NCBI RefSeq assembly: GCF_932526225.1
Contig: NC_064042.1
Location: 7,247,540-7,311,539 of the forward strand
DNA: 64,000 bases
Direction of reading: 5' to 3'
DNA from: Nematostella vectensis
Taxonomy: Eukaryota > Cnidaria > Anthozoa > Actiniaria > Edwardsiidae
Numbering within the stretch: the first letter of the stretch is position 1; the number at the start of each line of letters is the position of its first letter. Below the pieces are notes generated by a model. That model was not told where the DNA came from. It saw only the letters and a program-made list of their open reading frames with translations, and did not search any database. Of the stretch, positions 11,592 to 22,135 are shown in pieces. The position numbers and the translations under genes were made by a program.

Positions 11592-14057
11592 CTGTTTGTC
11601 TTCCACAAGTTTGGAAAGCAAGTAAACAAGAGGGTCTAGCTCACGGACACTGCAACAACAAATAACAGACATGTATAGGATCTTCCTTATTCATTTGTCT
11701 AATTAAATGACATGTTAGCAAAAGCAAAGTAAACACAAATCCTCACTTTTTAGATTTAAGCTCGTCATATTTCTTGAGAAATTCTCTTGGTGTAGTTGAA
11801 CACTCAGCAATCTTGCGCTTTGCTGTATGAGCCGACACCTACAGTTAACAAAAAGACAATTGGGTACAGTAGACACTTTATAACAAACTTTATCCCTGCG
11901 GTTGACAAATAAACAAAGGGTAAACTGAACTAGAGAAACACTAGTTGGCATGTCCCACAATATATATCCAGTGAAATTGTAACATACATATTTTATCTAT
12001 TTAGTACAAATAAATACTACTGTAATAAGCTTAAAGTCTCTTTTATGGTTTATCTGTGAAAAGAGCCTTTCACTTAGTGTAACATTTCTACTAACAGTTT
12101 TTTATCCGTGTTGTATCTTAAGGTGTCATGTTTTTCATCACTTTAATGTAACGTGACAAGACATTTCTACTAGTAGTATTTTACCTGTGTTGTAACATAA
12201 GGTGTCATGTTTTTCATCAGCATTTCTGTGTAGACCTCGGGTCCCTCCCCTCCTGAAGCCCTGATAAAACAAGATGAGGGAATGTCACCCTTAGATAAAT
12301 ATAAGATAAGGCCAAGCAAAAATAAAAACATGTTTATCGTCCTAATAAGATCAAAATAGGGAGCATGCGGCTCTTTTCATTTATTATATTTTATTTATTT
12401 TTTTCCTTACAAAGAAAATTTCTATGATGTTGCGAAGGTAAAAAAATTGTAAGAAAAGCCTTGAAATGGTAATGTCTGCCATTATTTTAGTGCCCAGGCA
12501 CCACTAACACACGAAATTTGAACTTCTGAGGAACAAACAATCAAAAAAGCAGCAGAAATAGCTAAATAAAAAATATTGATGTGGCCCTGAAAAAAAATGC
12601 AGGCGGGGATGATTAACATGTCTTTTCTTTTACTTAGCCTAAATACAAGATGAGTAAAGTTCACCCTTAGAAAAATACAAGATAAGTGAATTTCAAAACA
12701 CTAATCCCTTTCCATATGCTAACTACCTGTATGACTGGGTACCCCCTCTCAGCGAATCCTGTGTACAAAGCTAAACCCATTGACTCCTGGCTTTTTTAGC
12801 TGAATTTACAAAAAACAGACTGAAAACAGATACCTCCCCCCCCCCTATTCTGAGTTTTATACAGCCAATCAAACACAGCTGCACCTAGTCAGCGCGGTAT
12901 CCAAGCTTTCCAACAGTGCTTTGCGGTCCCCACTTTTAATCCCTCGCGTTGTGCTGAAGCCAGCACAAGTTGATGGTTGCTTGTATTTTTAATCAAAAAT
13001 ACAGCTATGATCATATTAGGAGAGTGTCTCAGGACATCATGAAGTCTTTTGGGGCATAATTGAGTGCTTTGCTTATGGATATTTGCAAGCAAAGGTGGAT
13101 TCATGATGATTTTTTCTTGGCTTTGCCTGGATAACAAAATAATTTTCTAATGAACCACCACAGCTCTCCTAAATGCTGTCTTTTCTGAAACCAAATTGAT
13201 TCCAAAATTGTTTACACTGCTATTCTGGGTGTATGACCTGGAATTGATTTGTTTGGCTTCGGGGTGAAAAGACTTATAAAAAAAACATCTGACTTTGGGG
13301 AGAGGAGTGTTGACTGGCCCTCCCCTTGTGAATTTTCCCCTGGATCTCCCAGAATGCTTTGCAATACGTAAAGACATCTTCGTGGTTGTACAATCCTTCA
13401 AGGAGTGGACATTGTGTTTTAAGGCTATGGAAATGTACCTGGAGTATCAGAATAAAGGTATCTATTTGTGTCTTGAGCTGTGTTTGCTGATCTCTCTCCC
13501 TTGTGTGGTATTTTGAGCGTTTTATTGAGAGGGGTGATTCTGCTTTTCTCTCCTTGTTCGATTTGAGATTTGTCAAAGAACCTGTGCTATTATTTGGCTT
13601 AAGAGTAGATGCCAACACCATGGTTGGATGCATGAGTATCTTCATCTTGTTGTGTTTATTTTGCATTTATGAATTTTTTGGGTTGTGGGTACTTCCCAAA
13701 GCCGGTACAGGCCGGTTGAGGGGTCAATGTGTTAAAAAAGACCCTTAAAAGATCCAACTCTATGTATGTCCGTGGCTTTATTGCTAGTTATTGATGTTGA
13801 TAAATACTGTTGTTTTCGTGGTATAGAAATTTTGTTAATTAATTTGCTTATAATGTCAGGCGGGGCTTGAAGTTAAAGTTGCATTGCAGGATTACAGTAT
13901 CTTATAAGACTGCGGAAGATGTTTTGACACCCAGATCGCTCATTAGTATCACCCTTAACGATGCCAACAACTTTAATAAAAATATTAAATGATAAATGAC
14001 ATACCCAAGAAGAGAGAGTAGCTCGGAGACATGGTGATGGATTCTGAATTCACTCAT
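11592..14057 (-). pseudogene. TUBGCP2: TUBGCP2 (GCP2) 5' end, first four exons only (copy A)
   Basis: Minus-strand exons: 14,057-14,005; 12,260-12,185; 11,838-11,747; 11,649-11,592. Borders are GT-AG and phases agree (53, 76, 92 and 58 nt). They encode 93 residues that begin MSEFRIHHHVSELLSLL and include TPYVTTQVSAHTAKRKIAE, FLKKYDELKSKN and LDPLVYLLSKL. These are hallmark N-terminal stretches of gamma-tubulin complex component 2. GCP2 pairs with GCP3 in the gamma-tubulin complexes that nucleate microtubules; the full protein is about 900 residues. The two GRIP domains and everything else are absent because the gene is cut in intron 4 and joined to TM-C76. The start codon lies about 600 bp from MBD4 on the opposite strand. 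Confidence 0.9.
12261..14004. other. TUBGCP2 intron 1 (copy A)
   Basis: This holds open frames of up to about 130 codons on both strands (for example 13,274-13,666), but amino-acid changes between copies A and B are frequent in them and none resembles a known domain. Includes a C-rich tract near 12,835. Treated as intronic. Confidence 0.6.
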
Positions 14058-14664
14058 GTTTTACGAGTTTGAATGAAAACACTTTTTTTTCTGAACTTGG
14101 CGGGAAGTTGATGCCCGACTTGATTCTATAAATGCTCGTTCTTCTAATACAAATATTCTTCAATAATATGCTTAGTATTCCATTTTAACTGCAGAAATAA
14201 AGTACTCGCACGCCCATGAAACGATGGACATGCTTTGTAAAGAGGGAAAAAAGAAAAGGAAAAAAAATACAATCACGAGAAATACCACAGACTGGCCGCC
14301 ATTTTGTGTAAAAAATAACCGCTGCCCTGCAACTGCGTCTGCTATTTTATGTTCATGGGGGGGGGGGGGAGGGGAGGCAATAATTAGAAAACTCTTCAAA
14401 CTGATGAACGTCACATATTCACAACAAACACACAACAGTGAAATATGTAGGCTTATAGGTTTCAATTGGTGATGCTTTGGCCCTAGGTAAGTATTCTTTT
14501 CATTTAATAAAAAACATTCCTGTAATCGGTCTCCCCTCCTCCCCACTCCCCCGTGGTACCGTTTGTCGCAAGTTATTCTACGGATGTGCGGATCGCGTCT
14601 CGTGGATTTCAGCTGTTGATCAAGGCTTTGAAATCTATTCGGCAGAACGCATAATACTCGTCAA
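14058..14664. promoter_or_regulatory. Shared 5' region between TUBGCP2 and MBD4 (copy A)
   Basis: The TUBGCP2 and MBD4 start codons are 607 bp apart and point away from each other, so a bidirectional promoter is likely. A strong donor-like site (CCCTAG|GTAAGT) at 14,486/14,487 and an acceptor-like TTTCAG at 14,612 suggest MBD4 may have a non-coding first exon. A poly-G tract lies at about 14,357-14,368. Confidence 0.5.
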
Positions 14665-17572
14665 ATGGACCATCATCCAAGAGATCTGCCAAAAGGGTGG
14701 AAAAAGGTGTGTGTTACTAGAAAAAGCGGCAAAACGAAGGGACATGTTGATGTTTATATACACGATCCATTGGGGAGAAAGTTTCGCTCTCTTGCTGAAC
14801 TTAAAAGACATCTAATCGAGGCCGATTTGGGACTATCTATTGAACAGTTTAGTTTCAGAGCAGATGGGGCGAATTTCCTACATAACGCAGCCCCGGAAAA
14901 GCGACCAAAACAGAGCGAGAGGAAGAGAGATCAATCGGGATCAAAAGGCAAACTTGCTGGAGGAACCCCGGGAAAAAGGAAGGCAAAGACCCCCCACATA
15001 GCTGTCACAAAAGCAAAAAGAAATAAAAAAGAGCGCAGCGTTAGAGGGAAAGTAGTTAAGATAGTTCTTGGCAAGACTAAGGCTGCCAAGCCTAGAAGAC
15101 CATCTGTTGTTAATGAGGGTAGCCATTTCACAGGTGTGGTCCCAAAGGGCTGGACCAGAACGGAATATGTGAGGAAGGGGGGACGTACCCAGGGAAGAGT
15201 TGATGTAACTGTTATAAACCCTGAAGGGAAACAGTTCCGCTCTCGAGTTCAGCTTAGCGAATTCCTTAAGGAGCAGCAATCCAAATTGAGGGTGGACGAT
15301 TTTGGATTTTTTCCACTGGGAGGAAGAAAAAGAAAAAGCACTGAAAAGTCAAGTGAGCCAGGAAGAAAGTGCAAAGCTGTGATATCTAAAGAGCCAAAAG
15401 TAAAAAAAGTGGCTTCCAAGGCTGATTCTAGTGAAATTAGTAAGCAGACACCAAGAGGCAAAAGAGCAACAAGATCAAACTCTGTTCTGAGTTCAGAATC
15501 TTTGTCAAGAAAGCGGAACAAGATGCAAGTTGGAAAAAGTGAAAAAAACAATGGCGTGAAAATTGCTCATCAAAGCCCCACAAAAGCAAGTCTAGAGAGT
15601 TCTTACTTTTCTTCTAAAAAGACAAAAAGGAAGTCTACAGAAAGTTTGAAGCATCGTTCCCAGTTAGAAGTTGTAGCAGAGAACAGAGCAAGTGTGATCA
15701 CTAATGAAGGGGTGCCTACTGGGTGGATTAAGATTGTGACACAGAGATCCAAAGGAAAAACTAAGGGAACCTATGATGTTTACATAGTGGACCCTGATGG
15801 AAGAAAGTTTCGCTCTAAAGCAGAGTTGAAGAGGTTTTTAGATAAATCACAGTCTGATCTAACCATTGAAGACTTTGATTTTCAACACAAGAAAATGGTC
15901 ATAACCAGTAATAAGAAAGAGCTAGATAAAGAAAATGATGACTCTCAGGAACCCTTTGGTGCTGATTCCACAGCATGCCCAAAAGATGACGATGATCTTG
16001 ATGAAAGTCTAAGTGGTGATTCATTAGACTCTTTAGAAACTTCAGCCAAACAAGTGGAAGCAACACAAAGTCCTTACTTCAAGGATGCTGCTCAGCCAAA
16101 GACCCCCAAATGGACACCACCCAAGTCACCCTTCAGCCTTGTGCAGGAGACGCTCTTCCATGATCCTTGGAAGCTGCTGGTGTCTTCAATCTTCTTAAAT
16201 CGGACTGCTGGTACCCAGGCCATCCCGATCATGTGGGAGTTCTTTAGACGGTATCCAGACGCTGCTGAGGCAAGTAAAGCTGATCCTGGGCCCATTTCTG
16301 GTAGGTGCAAATTTCACCTCACTTTTAACCTTATCCACCTATAGAAGGTTGATCTGATTCAATACGAGAAGATTGATCATAAATTTAAATCTCCCCTAAC
16401 CTCCACACAGCAAACCTATTTTCACCTGTGTTAACAACATAAGTTCCTCGCTTTTTCATCCTATCATTCCTCTGCTCAGTGAGTGCTGTAGCAGTTGATG
16501 GACAACAGAGAATTTACAATGAGAATGTGCATACCTAATTCAAAATTATGAGTTAACATTCAATTAAGATAATAATGTGTATCTACATAGCCATGGCTAT
16601 GTAGTTTGTACCTTTAATTAAACTTTATATCTACTATCCTTTGCTATATTCCTACTTTCTTAGTAATATCTGAGGGAATAATATGTGTCTGTTGTTAGAT
16701 CTCGTCAGACCCTGTTGGCCATGTGAGAAGTAGGCCGACACCCTTATACCCTTAGATTCTTAACTGATTCCCTTAAGTAATTCACCTATTAATGTAAAGC
16801 CGGTGGGGGCTGGGAGGTGCAGCAAGGGGCAGGGATTTGAAATTTGTGTCAGGCCAAATTTTGGAGCCAAATCTTGAGAAATATCATTACCCCTGGCTAC
16901 TTTATATTATTGTGATCAAATATCCCTTGGCAAGGGCATACGGCAGGAGAAATATAGAGATAGCATGAAGTATATAACATGCAATTTCTTTTTATTGATC
17001 CGCTGAATAGTGTAAAACACTGAAACTTCCAAGAATAACAAATAAAGTTAAGAAGAAATCAAACATTCGCAATGTGCACCGAAAACATGCCAGTCTGTTG
17101 GTCACATGAGTAAGCGCTAGATCAATAGATCTACAGGGGAAAGGATGAGTTCAACAAAGATCTCCAATGGAATAAACTTGATGGTCAAAACCATCTACTT
17201 ATGGGCCAGTTTAACTGTTTTAACCCCCCCCCCCCCCCCCCCGACCAGCTTAACATTGATTGGTTTAAAACTGCTAAGTAGCTCATGTAAAATAGTAGAA
17301 TCTGATTAATATAGTATTGTTTACATTACTTAGACCTCCTCAGACCCCTTGGACTGCATGAGAAGCGGGCCAAGGCCCTTGTTCAATTCTCAGCTGAGTT
17401 TTTGAGTCGTGATTGGATCTACCCTGATACACTTTATGGAATAGGTAAATATGGCAGTGACTCTTACCGCATTTTTTTCCTGGGTGAATGGAAAGATGTA
17501 AAACCAGAGGACCACAAACTTAACCTCTATCATGACTGGCTTTGGAAGCAAGAGAGAGAAGGCTTATTGTAG
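14665..17572 (+). CDS. MBD4: MBD4-type thymine/uracil DNA glycosylase with three MBDs (copy A)
   Basis: Exon 1 is 14,665-16,300 and exon 2 is 17,334-17,572, joined in phase 1, giving 624 residues. Three methyl-CpG-binding-type domains lie at about 8-52, 159-202 and 350-393, each with a (L/V)P.GW core and a D/NP.G..FRS.. pattern. Linkers are rich in Lys/Arg and Ser, followed by an acidic patch (440-455). The C-terminal HhH-GPD glycosylase domain (about 486-624) starts WTPPKSPF and includes [10 protein letters not shown] and [15 protein letters not shown]. The Asp of GSD (residue 588) matches the catalytic Asp of human MBD4, and the end is LYHDWLWK. The enzyme removes T or U from G mispairs left by deamination of methylated or unmethylated CpG, in the nucleus. 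Vertebrate MBD4 has one MBD. The ATG opens directly into the first MBD. Confidence 0.93.
16583..16604. repeat. 22-bp perfect palindrome in MBD4 intron
   Basis: The bases CTACATAGCC and their exact reverse complement meet at ATG/CAT centre 16,593/16,594. The same palindrome is present in copy B at about 39,953-39,974. Its function is unknown. Confidence 0.7.
16699..16757 (+). pseudogene. Decayed duplicate of MBD4 exon 2 inside its intron (copy A)
   Basis: After a TTGTTAG acceptor-like sequence, the bases ATCTCGTCAGACCC align with the true exon 2 start (ACCTCCTCAGACCC) and similarity continues for about 55 bp. In the phase set by exon 1 it reads [11 protein letters not shown] and then TAG (16,731-16,733). 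Inclusion would remove the catalytic Asp and truncate the glycosylase. Confidence 0.7.
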
Positions 17573-18653
17573 GGGGTTCCTGTATTGTTAAACCAAATAA
17601 TATGTTCTGTTTTGTTAAAGGTAAAAAGTTAATGTTGTCTCTAAAAAGGTTGTGCAAAGGATTTGCATTTGCTGTACAACTCATACAGTTTAATCGAAGT
17701 CATACAGTTATATCTCAACATAACAGTAGCATCTCAAGATCGAGATTTTAAAGGGGTGTAAATCATTCTCCCCACCATGCAATCCATATTTTTTTTCCAT
17801 AAACAAGGCAAATTCCAAACAGTTCACTGAAAGATATACATACTGTTGTGACTTTTGAAAGAAAATTCAACTTTGTGTTGGCTGTAAATGACTTGTGCTA
17901 GTGTTAAAAACAACACAGCATAAAGTGTTTAACCTTCATGGCTGAATGCCAACCCTGTATAAATGACAATCCTAACCCTGCTTTAGGTTAGGGTAAGAGT
18001 TAGGCATTGGGTTGTCGTTTATCGTTTAACCCTGGGGTAAACCACAGGGAAACCACACATTTGCAGGAAAAAAAATTATATTCAATAAGTTTATATTCAG
18101 TAGAAAATTGTCATCTTGTTTTATTCATTCATTATATTCATTATTCATTGCTCTATTGACATTATTATCATAGTTCACATTTGACTACTGGTTAGTTTAA
18201 CGTTCATACCAAGGATGTTTAGCCTTGACAATGCACTAGTATGTACATTTTCAGCAGAAAAGAATAAAGATAAATGGATAAGTTAACCACATGCCCAAGC
18301 TAAATGACTCCTCTATTTAAGTCGACCCATGACTATCATGGACAAATTCTTACTTGTGTTTACCCTTGCGCAAGCGTCCAGGTTTGACTATTTGCAAAAA
18401 CGTCTCAAGAAAAAAGATAACTCAATCCCTTCCCCCCCATCCCCCCCCCCTGAAAAATTAGTTCCACTTTTTTGGATTTCGCCCCTCCCCCCATCCCCCC
18501 CCCCCCAAGAAAAAAATTCTGGGTAGGGGACTGATATATGAAAAACTCTTGAAAGTCACAAAGGAACACATAGATACTGTGTAGTTTTGGAGGGATAGAT
18601 ATATTTTAAAATGAATCTGGGCAGTTTAAATTTGAGTAGGAGCTTGTTGAGGT
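17573..18653. other. Downstream of MBD4 copy A, non-coding
   Basis: Presumed MBD4 3' UTR and flank. A candidate AATAAA poly(A) signal at 18,263-18,268 is altered to ACTAAA in copy B. C-rich tracts occur at about 18,430-18,505. From 18,535 the DNA resembles 4,285-4,415 of the unit, an older diverged copy. Confidence 0.45.
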
Positions 18654-19130
18654 AATGTACCAAGTTATCTCCAAGAACATTTATCCTTAAACAGTGATCA
18701 TCACTCTCGAAATACGAGATACAGTAAACTTAATGTTATATGCCCTAAGTATAAGCGCGAGACCGAAGGTGGGCTCACCTTTGCTGTCTCCGCATCAAAA
18801 CTATGGAACAGTTTAAGTTTAGATGCCAGAAAAGTAGACTCTCTAAGATGTTTTACAATTAATTTATGGAACAAAGCTCTACATGATCAAAAGATTTTGC
18901 AACATTTTAACGTTTAATTTCTATAGTGTTTGATTTATGTTTATTTAGTTTTATATAGCTTAATATAGATATATATTTATATATACTTCTCTGCCATTTT
19001 TTATCATATATTTTTAGTAAGTGTAATTGTAAATTTTTAGTATGTAATAGGTGAGGGCCACAAGGTTATTAGCCAATTGGCTATTAAATGCTTCCTCTTT
19101 AAATAAAGTCTTTATTATTATATTATTATA
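18654..19130 (+). mobile_element. 5'-truncated LINE (non-LTR retrotransposon) 3' end
   Basis: One frame gives a reverse-transcriptase C-terminal tail, including GGLTFAVSASKLWNSLSLDA, and stops at TAA near 18,918. The LTFAVSASKLWNSL pattern is typical of the end of CR1/L2/jockey-type ORF2. A 3' UTR with GTGAGGGCCACAAGG and an ATT-repeat tail follows. The 7-bp duplication TTGAGGT flanks it (18,647-18,653 and 19,131-19,137). Related unit DNA at 4,400-4,425 shows the uninterrupted site (GTTGAGGTTTTGAG). Only about 480 bp remain, so it is dead. Confidence 0.85.
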
Positions 19131-19829
19131 TTGAGGTTTTGAGTATGAGCTGAGTTGAGGTCTTTTAAAAAAATAATATGAAATAAGAACAACAAGAGAA
19201 GCATTTATTTATGTATCTATTTTTTATGAGCATTGAAAAATATTAATAAAAAAATTGGTTTCAATAAAAAAAACAATTGAGCCATTGCACAAACCATATA
19301 TAACTTACTGATTTCACTATGAAATAAACATGGAACATCACGGGAGCTGGTTAGAATTTGGTGAATGAAAAGATAATATGGTACAATGTGCAGCAAAATG
19401 AGCCAATCTTCAAGCACTATTCTCTATGGTGTGAACTGGAAATATGGTCTTTTGTCAAGACCAATTCAAACCTTGAAGAGAATACCATTCTTGCTTAGGG
19501 AGTGTTCATTATTTATGGCTGAGGGGGGAGGGGTCGGTATTCAGCGCCACTCCACTTGAGTTTTCTGTACAACCCCCCTTTTGTAAAAAAAAACTTTGTT
19601 GACCCCCCCCCCCCCCAGGAGAAACCCAAAAACCTTTTACACCCCCCCCTCCTCTTTAAAAATCCACAAAACTACATTTATAACACGAAATATAGATACA
19701 TATTTAAACAAATCATGCATTAAAAAAACAACCAAGAAATGATATTTCTTATTGTAATAAGTCAAATGTGGCGTTTTGAAATAGAAAAGAATATGTATCT
19801 ATATCTATCTTCGCATGCCATATCAGTAG
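19131..19829. other. Diverged unit-like DNA
   Basis: Resembles 4,405-4,545 of the unit at first. From about 19,400 to 19,470 it matches the stretch near 57,020-57,100. C-rich tracts lie at about 19,600-19,650. No gene is seen. Confidence 0.5.
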
Positions 19830-19961
19830 TAGATAAGAGTGCTTCTTTTTCCTGTTTGCAATGATGTTTTATTACATGAACGAACGGAATGATAAAGAAC
19901 TACAATGAGTTCTGACCGGGCTAGTCCCAGTCCTTCCACAGGGACTCCAAACAATGCTCTA
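19830..19961 (-). repeat. Gypsy 3' LTR (132 bp)
   Basis: Identical to 22,004-22,135. It lies downstream on the minus strand and is preceded by the polypurine tract at about 19,962-19,973. Confidence 0.9.
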
Positions 19962-20061
19962 TCTCCCCCCAAGTATTTAGTGTTCCTGCATGGTGGGGAT
20001 GATAAATACTGATATATAACATAACGATATAACAATGTGTCCTTTTGACTAATGTTTGTGT

Positions 20062-22128
20062 TCATTGTTCAAGTAGTTCTTTCTTGTTGTAGTCCTGTAG
20101 CCTCCTTAGGGCTAAGGGTATCTTCTTCTCGAGTGGGGGGTTGGATGGTGGTTTGGCTGGGCTTACTGGTTCGGATGCTTCCGCTGATCCTGGCTCAGTT
20201 TCTGGTGGTCTGGTTGGTGTATCACTGCCTGTTGTCCCAGTTCCTGGCCCAGTGTCTCTCGTGAGCGGGGGGCTAGGTCGTGTGGGTGTTTCGACGGAAA
20301 TTCCAGTGGGGCTTGTTGTTGCTGTGCCTTTTGGGAGTTTGGTTAGGCTTTCTTTCGGTCTTGCTTGGGTTGCTCGGCTGATGAATTTGAGGTCATCGTT
20401 GAGTATCCGTGGTGGCTGTGGTGCTTGGACAGGGATGTATTTCCGTAGGAATTTCCGGTTACGGAGAGTTATCATTCCGGAGCCGTCGACACGCACAACG
20501 TATTGGTCAAATTGCCGTACCTCAATGACAATGCCTGTCTTGTCCCATCGTGTTGGATTGGGGCCTGTCTGGTTCTGGATCCTCACGTGGTGTCCTATGG
20601 CAAGAGGGGAAAGTCTCTTTGTATGTTGTGACCATCTCTCTGCTGCCCTCATGTGTCTGTTCCTTAAAGCTTCTTCTCTGAGGGCAAGGGTGTCCCGCCA
20701 AGTGGGGTGTGGGATATAGTGCCCTGGGAGGATCGGGATTGAATCCTTGATTGGTCTGCCGAATATGCATTGTGCTGGTGACAGCTTGGTGCTTGGGTCT
20801 GGGGTGTTGCGGTATTGAAGTATCGCTTGTTGGAAGGCATTGGTGTTGAGTTCACCATGTGGGCCGGTGTTGTTGGTGATGAGCCGCTTGACGGTTTTCA
20901 CTCCTATTTCAGCTCTACTGTTGGAGTGGGGAAACGCTACTGAGGATAGGCGGTGGTGGACTCCCCACTCCTTGAGGAACTGCTGTGTAGGATTGGCGAC
21001 AAATTCTGGTCCACCGTCACTTGCGCACTCATCAGGGATGCCAAAGGTGCAGAAGGTGCGCCTCAGACATTCTACTAGGCCGGCGGAGCCATCACGAGCC
21101 TTTTCGACGATTGGCCAGTTAGAGTGTCTGTCCACTGCTACCAGGTAAGTGCTGCCTTTGTAGTGGAAGAAGTCAGCACAGATGCATTGGAATGGGTAGG
21201 CTGGCAGTATTGGTGGGTAGGGTGGGGCGCTTGGCTGTGAAGGTGTTATGCGGTTACAGTAGGAGCATCGTTCCCGTAAGGCGACAATGGCAGGTGTGAT
21301 TCCTGGCCAAAAGACTGATGACTCGGCGCGGGCAGTCATGGATGTCACGCCTTGGTGTGCAGAGTGGAGTGCTTTAAGTATCACCTCTCGTAGGGTTGGG
21401 GGAATGACGATGCGATCCTTGTAAAGGATGACTCCATCGATGGTGTGGAGGTCGTGCCGGAATCTGTGGTATTCTTGGAGTGCTGGGGCGAGGTCGTGCT
21501 GCGCTTCTGGGAAGCCGGACTCAATGATGGCGGTCAGGGAGTGGAGATTTGGGTCGCTGGTGGTTTCTAGTTTCACCGTCTCCCAGGTAACGGCCATGGT
21601 GTTGAGGGTGGATGTGGCTGAGGATACCAGCTCTTTGTCGATCCCGTAGGAGCAGGATTCTTCTGGTGGCTCCCTAGTGCGAAGGCTTGCGAGGGCAGCG
21701 TTGGCTGGGTGAGGGCTGTTGGAGGCATCGATGGTAGCTATGTCGTCAGGCAGCGTCATCATTTCAGGGGTTGTTGAGCCCGTTGGGTGGCGTGAGATGG
21801 CATCCGCAGCTTTGTGTCTTGCTCCAGGGATGTGGACCATGCGGAACTTGTAACGGAGGGTCTTCTCTTTGAGGTTCCTGAGCCGGCTGTTGGGAATTTC
21901 ATCAAGGGACCGATCACCAAATACCTTCAATAGGGGTTTGTGATCAACGGCGACAATTAGGTTGCTACAGCCTAGGACAAAGAAGCGAGCCTTGTCTTTA
22001 TCATAGATAAGAGTGCTTCTTTTTCCTGTTTGCAATGATGTTTTATTACATGAACGAACGGAATGATAAAGAACTACAATGAGTTCTGACCGGGCTAGTC
22101 CCAGTCCTTCCACAGGGACTCCAAACAA
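20062..22128 (-). CDS. Gypsy pol fragment: RNase H remnant plus integrase
   Basis: One 688-codon frame that begins inside the upstream LTR (residues 1-42). It then holds the C-terminal part of RNase H (about 44-118, with VDHKPLLKVF and the HIPGARHKAADAISR signature). The integrase follows: HHCC zinc finger (His255/His258 region with Cys288 and Cys291) and catalytic core with Asp319 (CADFF), Asp371 (SDGGPEF) and Glu407. A C-terminal domain and a Pro/Thr-rich tail complete it. The catalytic triad is intact, but reverse transcriptase is absent, so the element cannot move alone. The LTR-to-pol join stays in frame. Confidence 0.9.
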   Translation of the reverse strand: MFGVPVEGLGLARSELIVVLYHSVRSCNKTSLQTGKRSTLIYDKDKARFFVLGCSNLIVAVDHKPLLKVFGDRSLDEIPNSRLRNLKEKTLRYKFRMVHIPGARHKAADAISRHPTGSTTPEMMTLPDDIATIDASNSPHPANAALASLRTREPPEESCSYGIDKELVSSATSTLNTMAVTWETVKLETTSDPNLHSLTAIIESGFPEAQHDLAPALQEYHRFRHDLHTIDGVILYKDRIVIPPTLREVILKALHSAHQGVTSMTARAESSVFWPGITPAIVALRERCSYCNRITPSQPSAPPYPPILPAYPFQCICADFFHYKGSTYLVAVDRHSNWPIVEKARDGSAGLVECLRRTFCTFGIPDECASDGGPEFVANPTQQFLKEWGVHHRLSSVAFPHSNSRAEIGVKTVKRLITNNTGPHGELNTNAFQQAILQYRNTPDPSTKLSPAQCIFGRPIKDSIPILPGHYIPHPTWRDTLALREEALRNRHMRAAERWSQHTKRLSPLAIGHHVRIQNQTGPNPTRWDKTGIVIEVRQFDQYVVRVDGSGMITLRNRKFLRKYIPVQAPQPPRILNDDLKFISRATQARPKESLTKLPKGTATTSPTGISVETPTRPSPPLTRDTGPGTGTTGSDTPTRPPETEPGSAEASEPVSPAKPPSNPPLEKKIPLALRRLQDYNKKELLEQ

Positions 22129-22135
22129 TGCTCTA
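22004..22135 (-). repeat. Gypsy 5' LTR (132 bp)
   Basis: Identical to 19,830-19,961. It supplies the ATG of the pol-fragment frame and, presumably, the promoter. Confidence 0.88.

Larger units (their letters stand above)
1..18530 (+). repeat. Segmental duplication, copy A
   Basis: This stretch matches 23,419-~41,838 in the same orientation, almost base for base. The offset is 23,418 at the start, 23,367 after a 51-bp loss in copy B near 28.3 kb, and about 23,370 at MBD4. It carries a broken GPCR gene, the 5' half of TM-C76, the 5' end of TUBGCP2 and a whole MBD4 gene. Differences are scattered substitutions and homopolymer length changes. The window opens inside the unit, so its true left edge is not visible. 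Confidence 0.95.
19830..22135 (-). mobile_element. Ty3/gypsy LTR retrotransposon, internally deleted, young
   Basis: Two identical 132-bp direct repeats (19,830-19,961 and 22,004-22,135) bound the element, and a 5-bp target duplication AGTAG lies outside (19,825-19,829 and 22,136-22,140). On the minus strand the downstream LTR is preceded by a purine run (CTTGGGGGGAGA), as expected for the polypurine tract. The upstream LTR runs straight into RNase H coding sequence, so the primer site, gag, protease and reverse transcriptase are missing. The LTR ends read TAGA...TCTA rather than TG...CA. Identical LTRs imply a recent insertion. Copy B has no counterpart. Confidence 0.9.

Noticed and set aside
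13147..13666. Overlapping open frames of 84-130 codons on both strands
   Set aside because: They lie in TUBGCP2 intron 1, show many amino-acid changes between copies A and B, and have no recognisable domain.
14931..15551. Minus-strand frames of 66-112 codons across MBD4 exon 1
   Set aside because: Antisense shadows of the MBD4 coding sequence; the plus-strand protein is clearly conserved.
17965..18045. TTAGG/CCTAA-rich stretch resembling telomere repeat
   Set aside because: Only scattered TTAGG and AACCCT units that form an imperfect inverted repeat; not a telomere array.
20141..20719. 192-codon frame on the plus strand
   Set aside because: It is antisense to the gypsy integrase C-terminal region and has no domain of its own.
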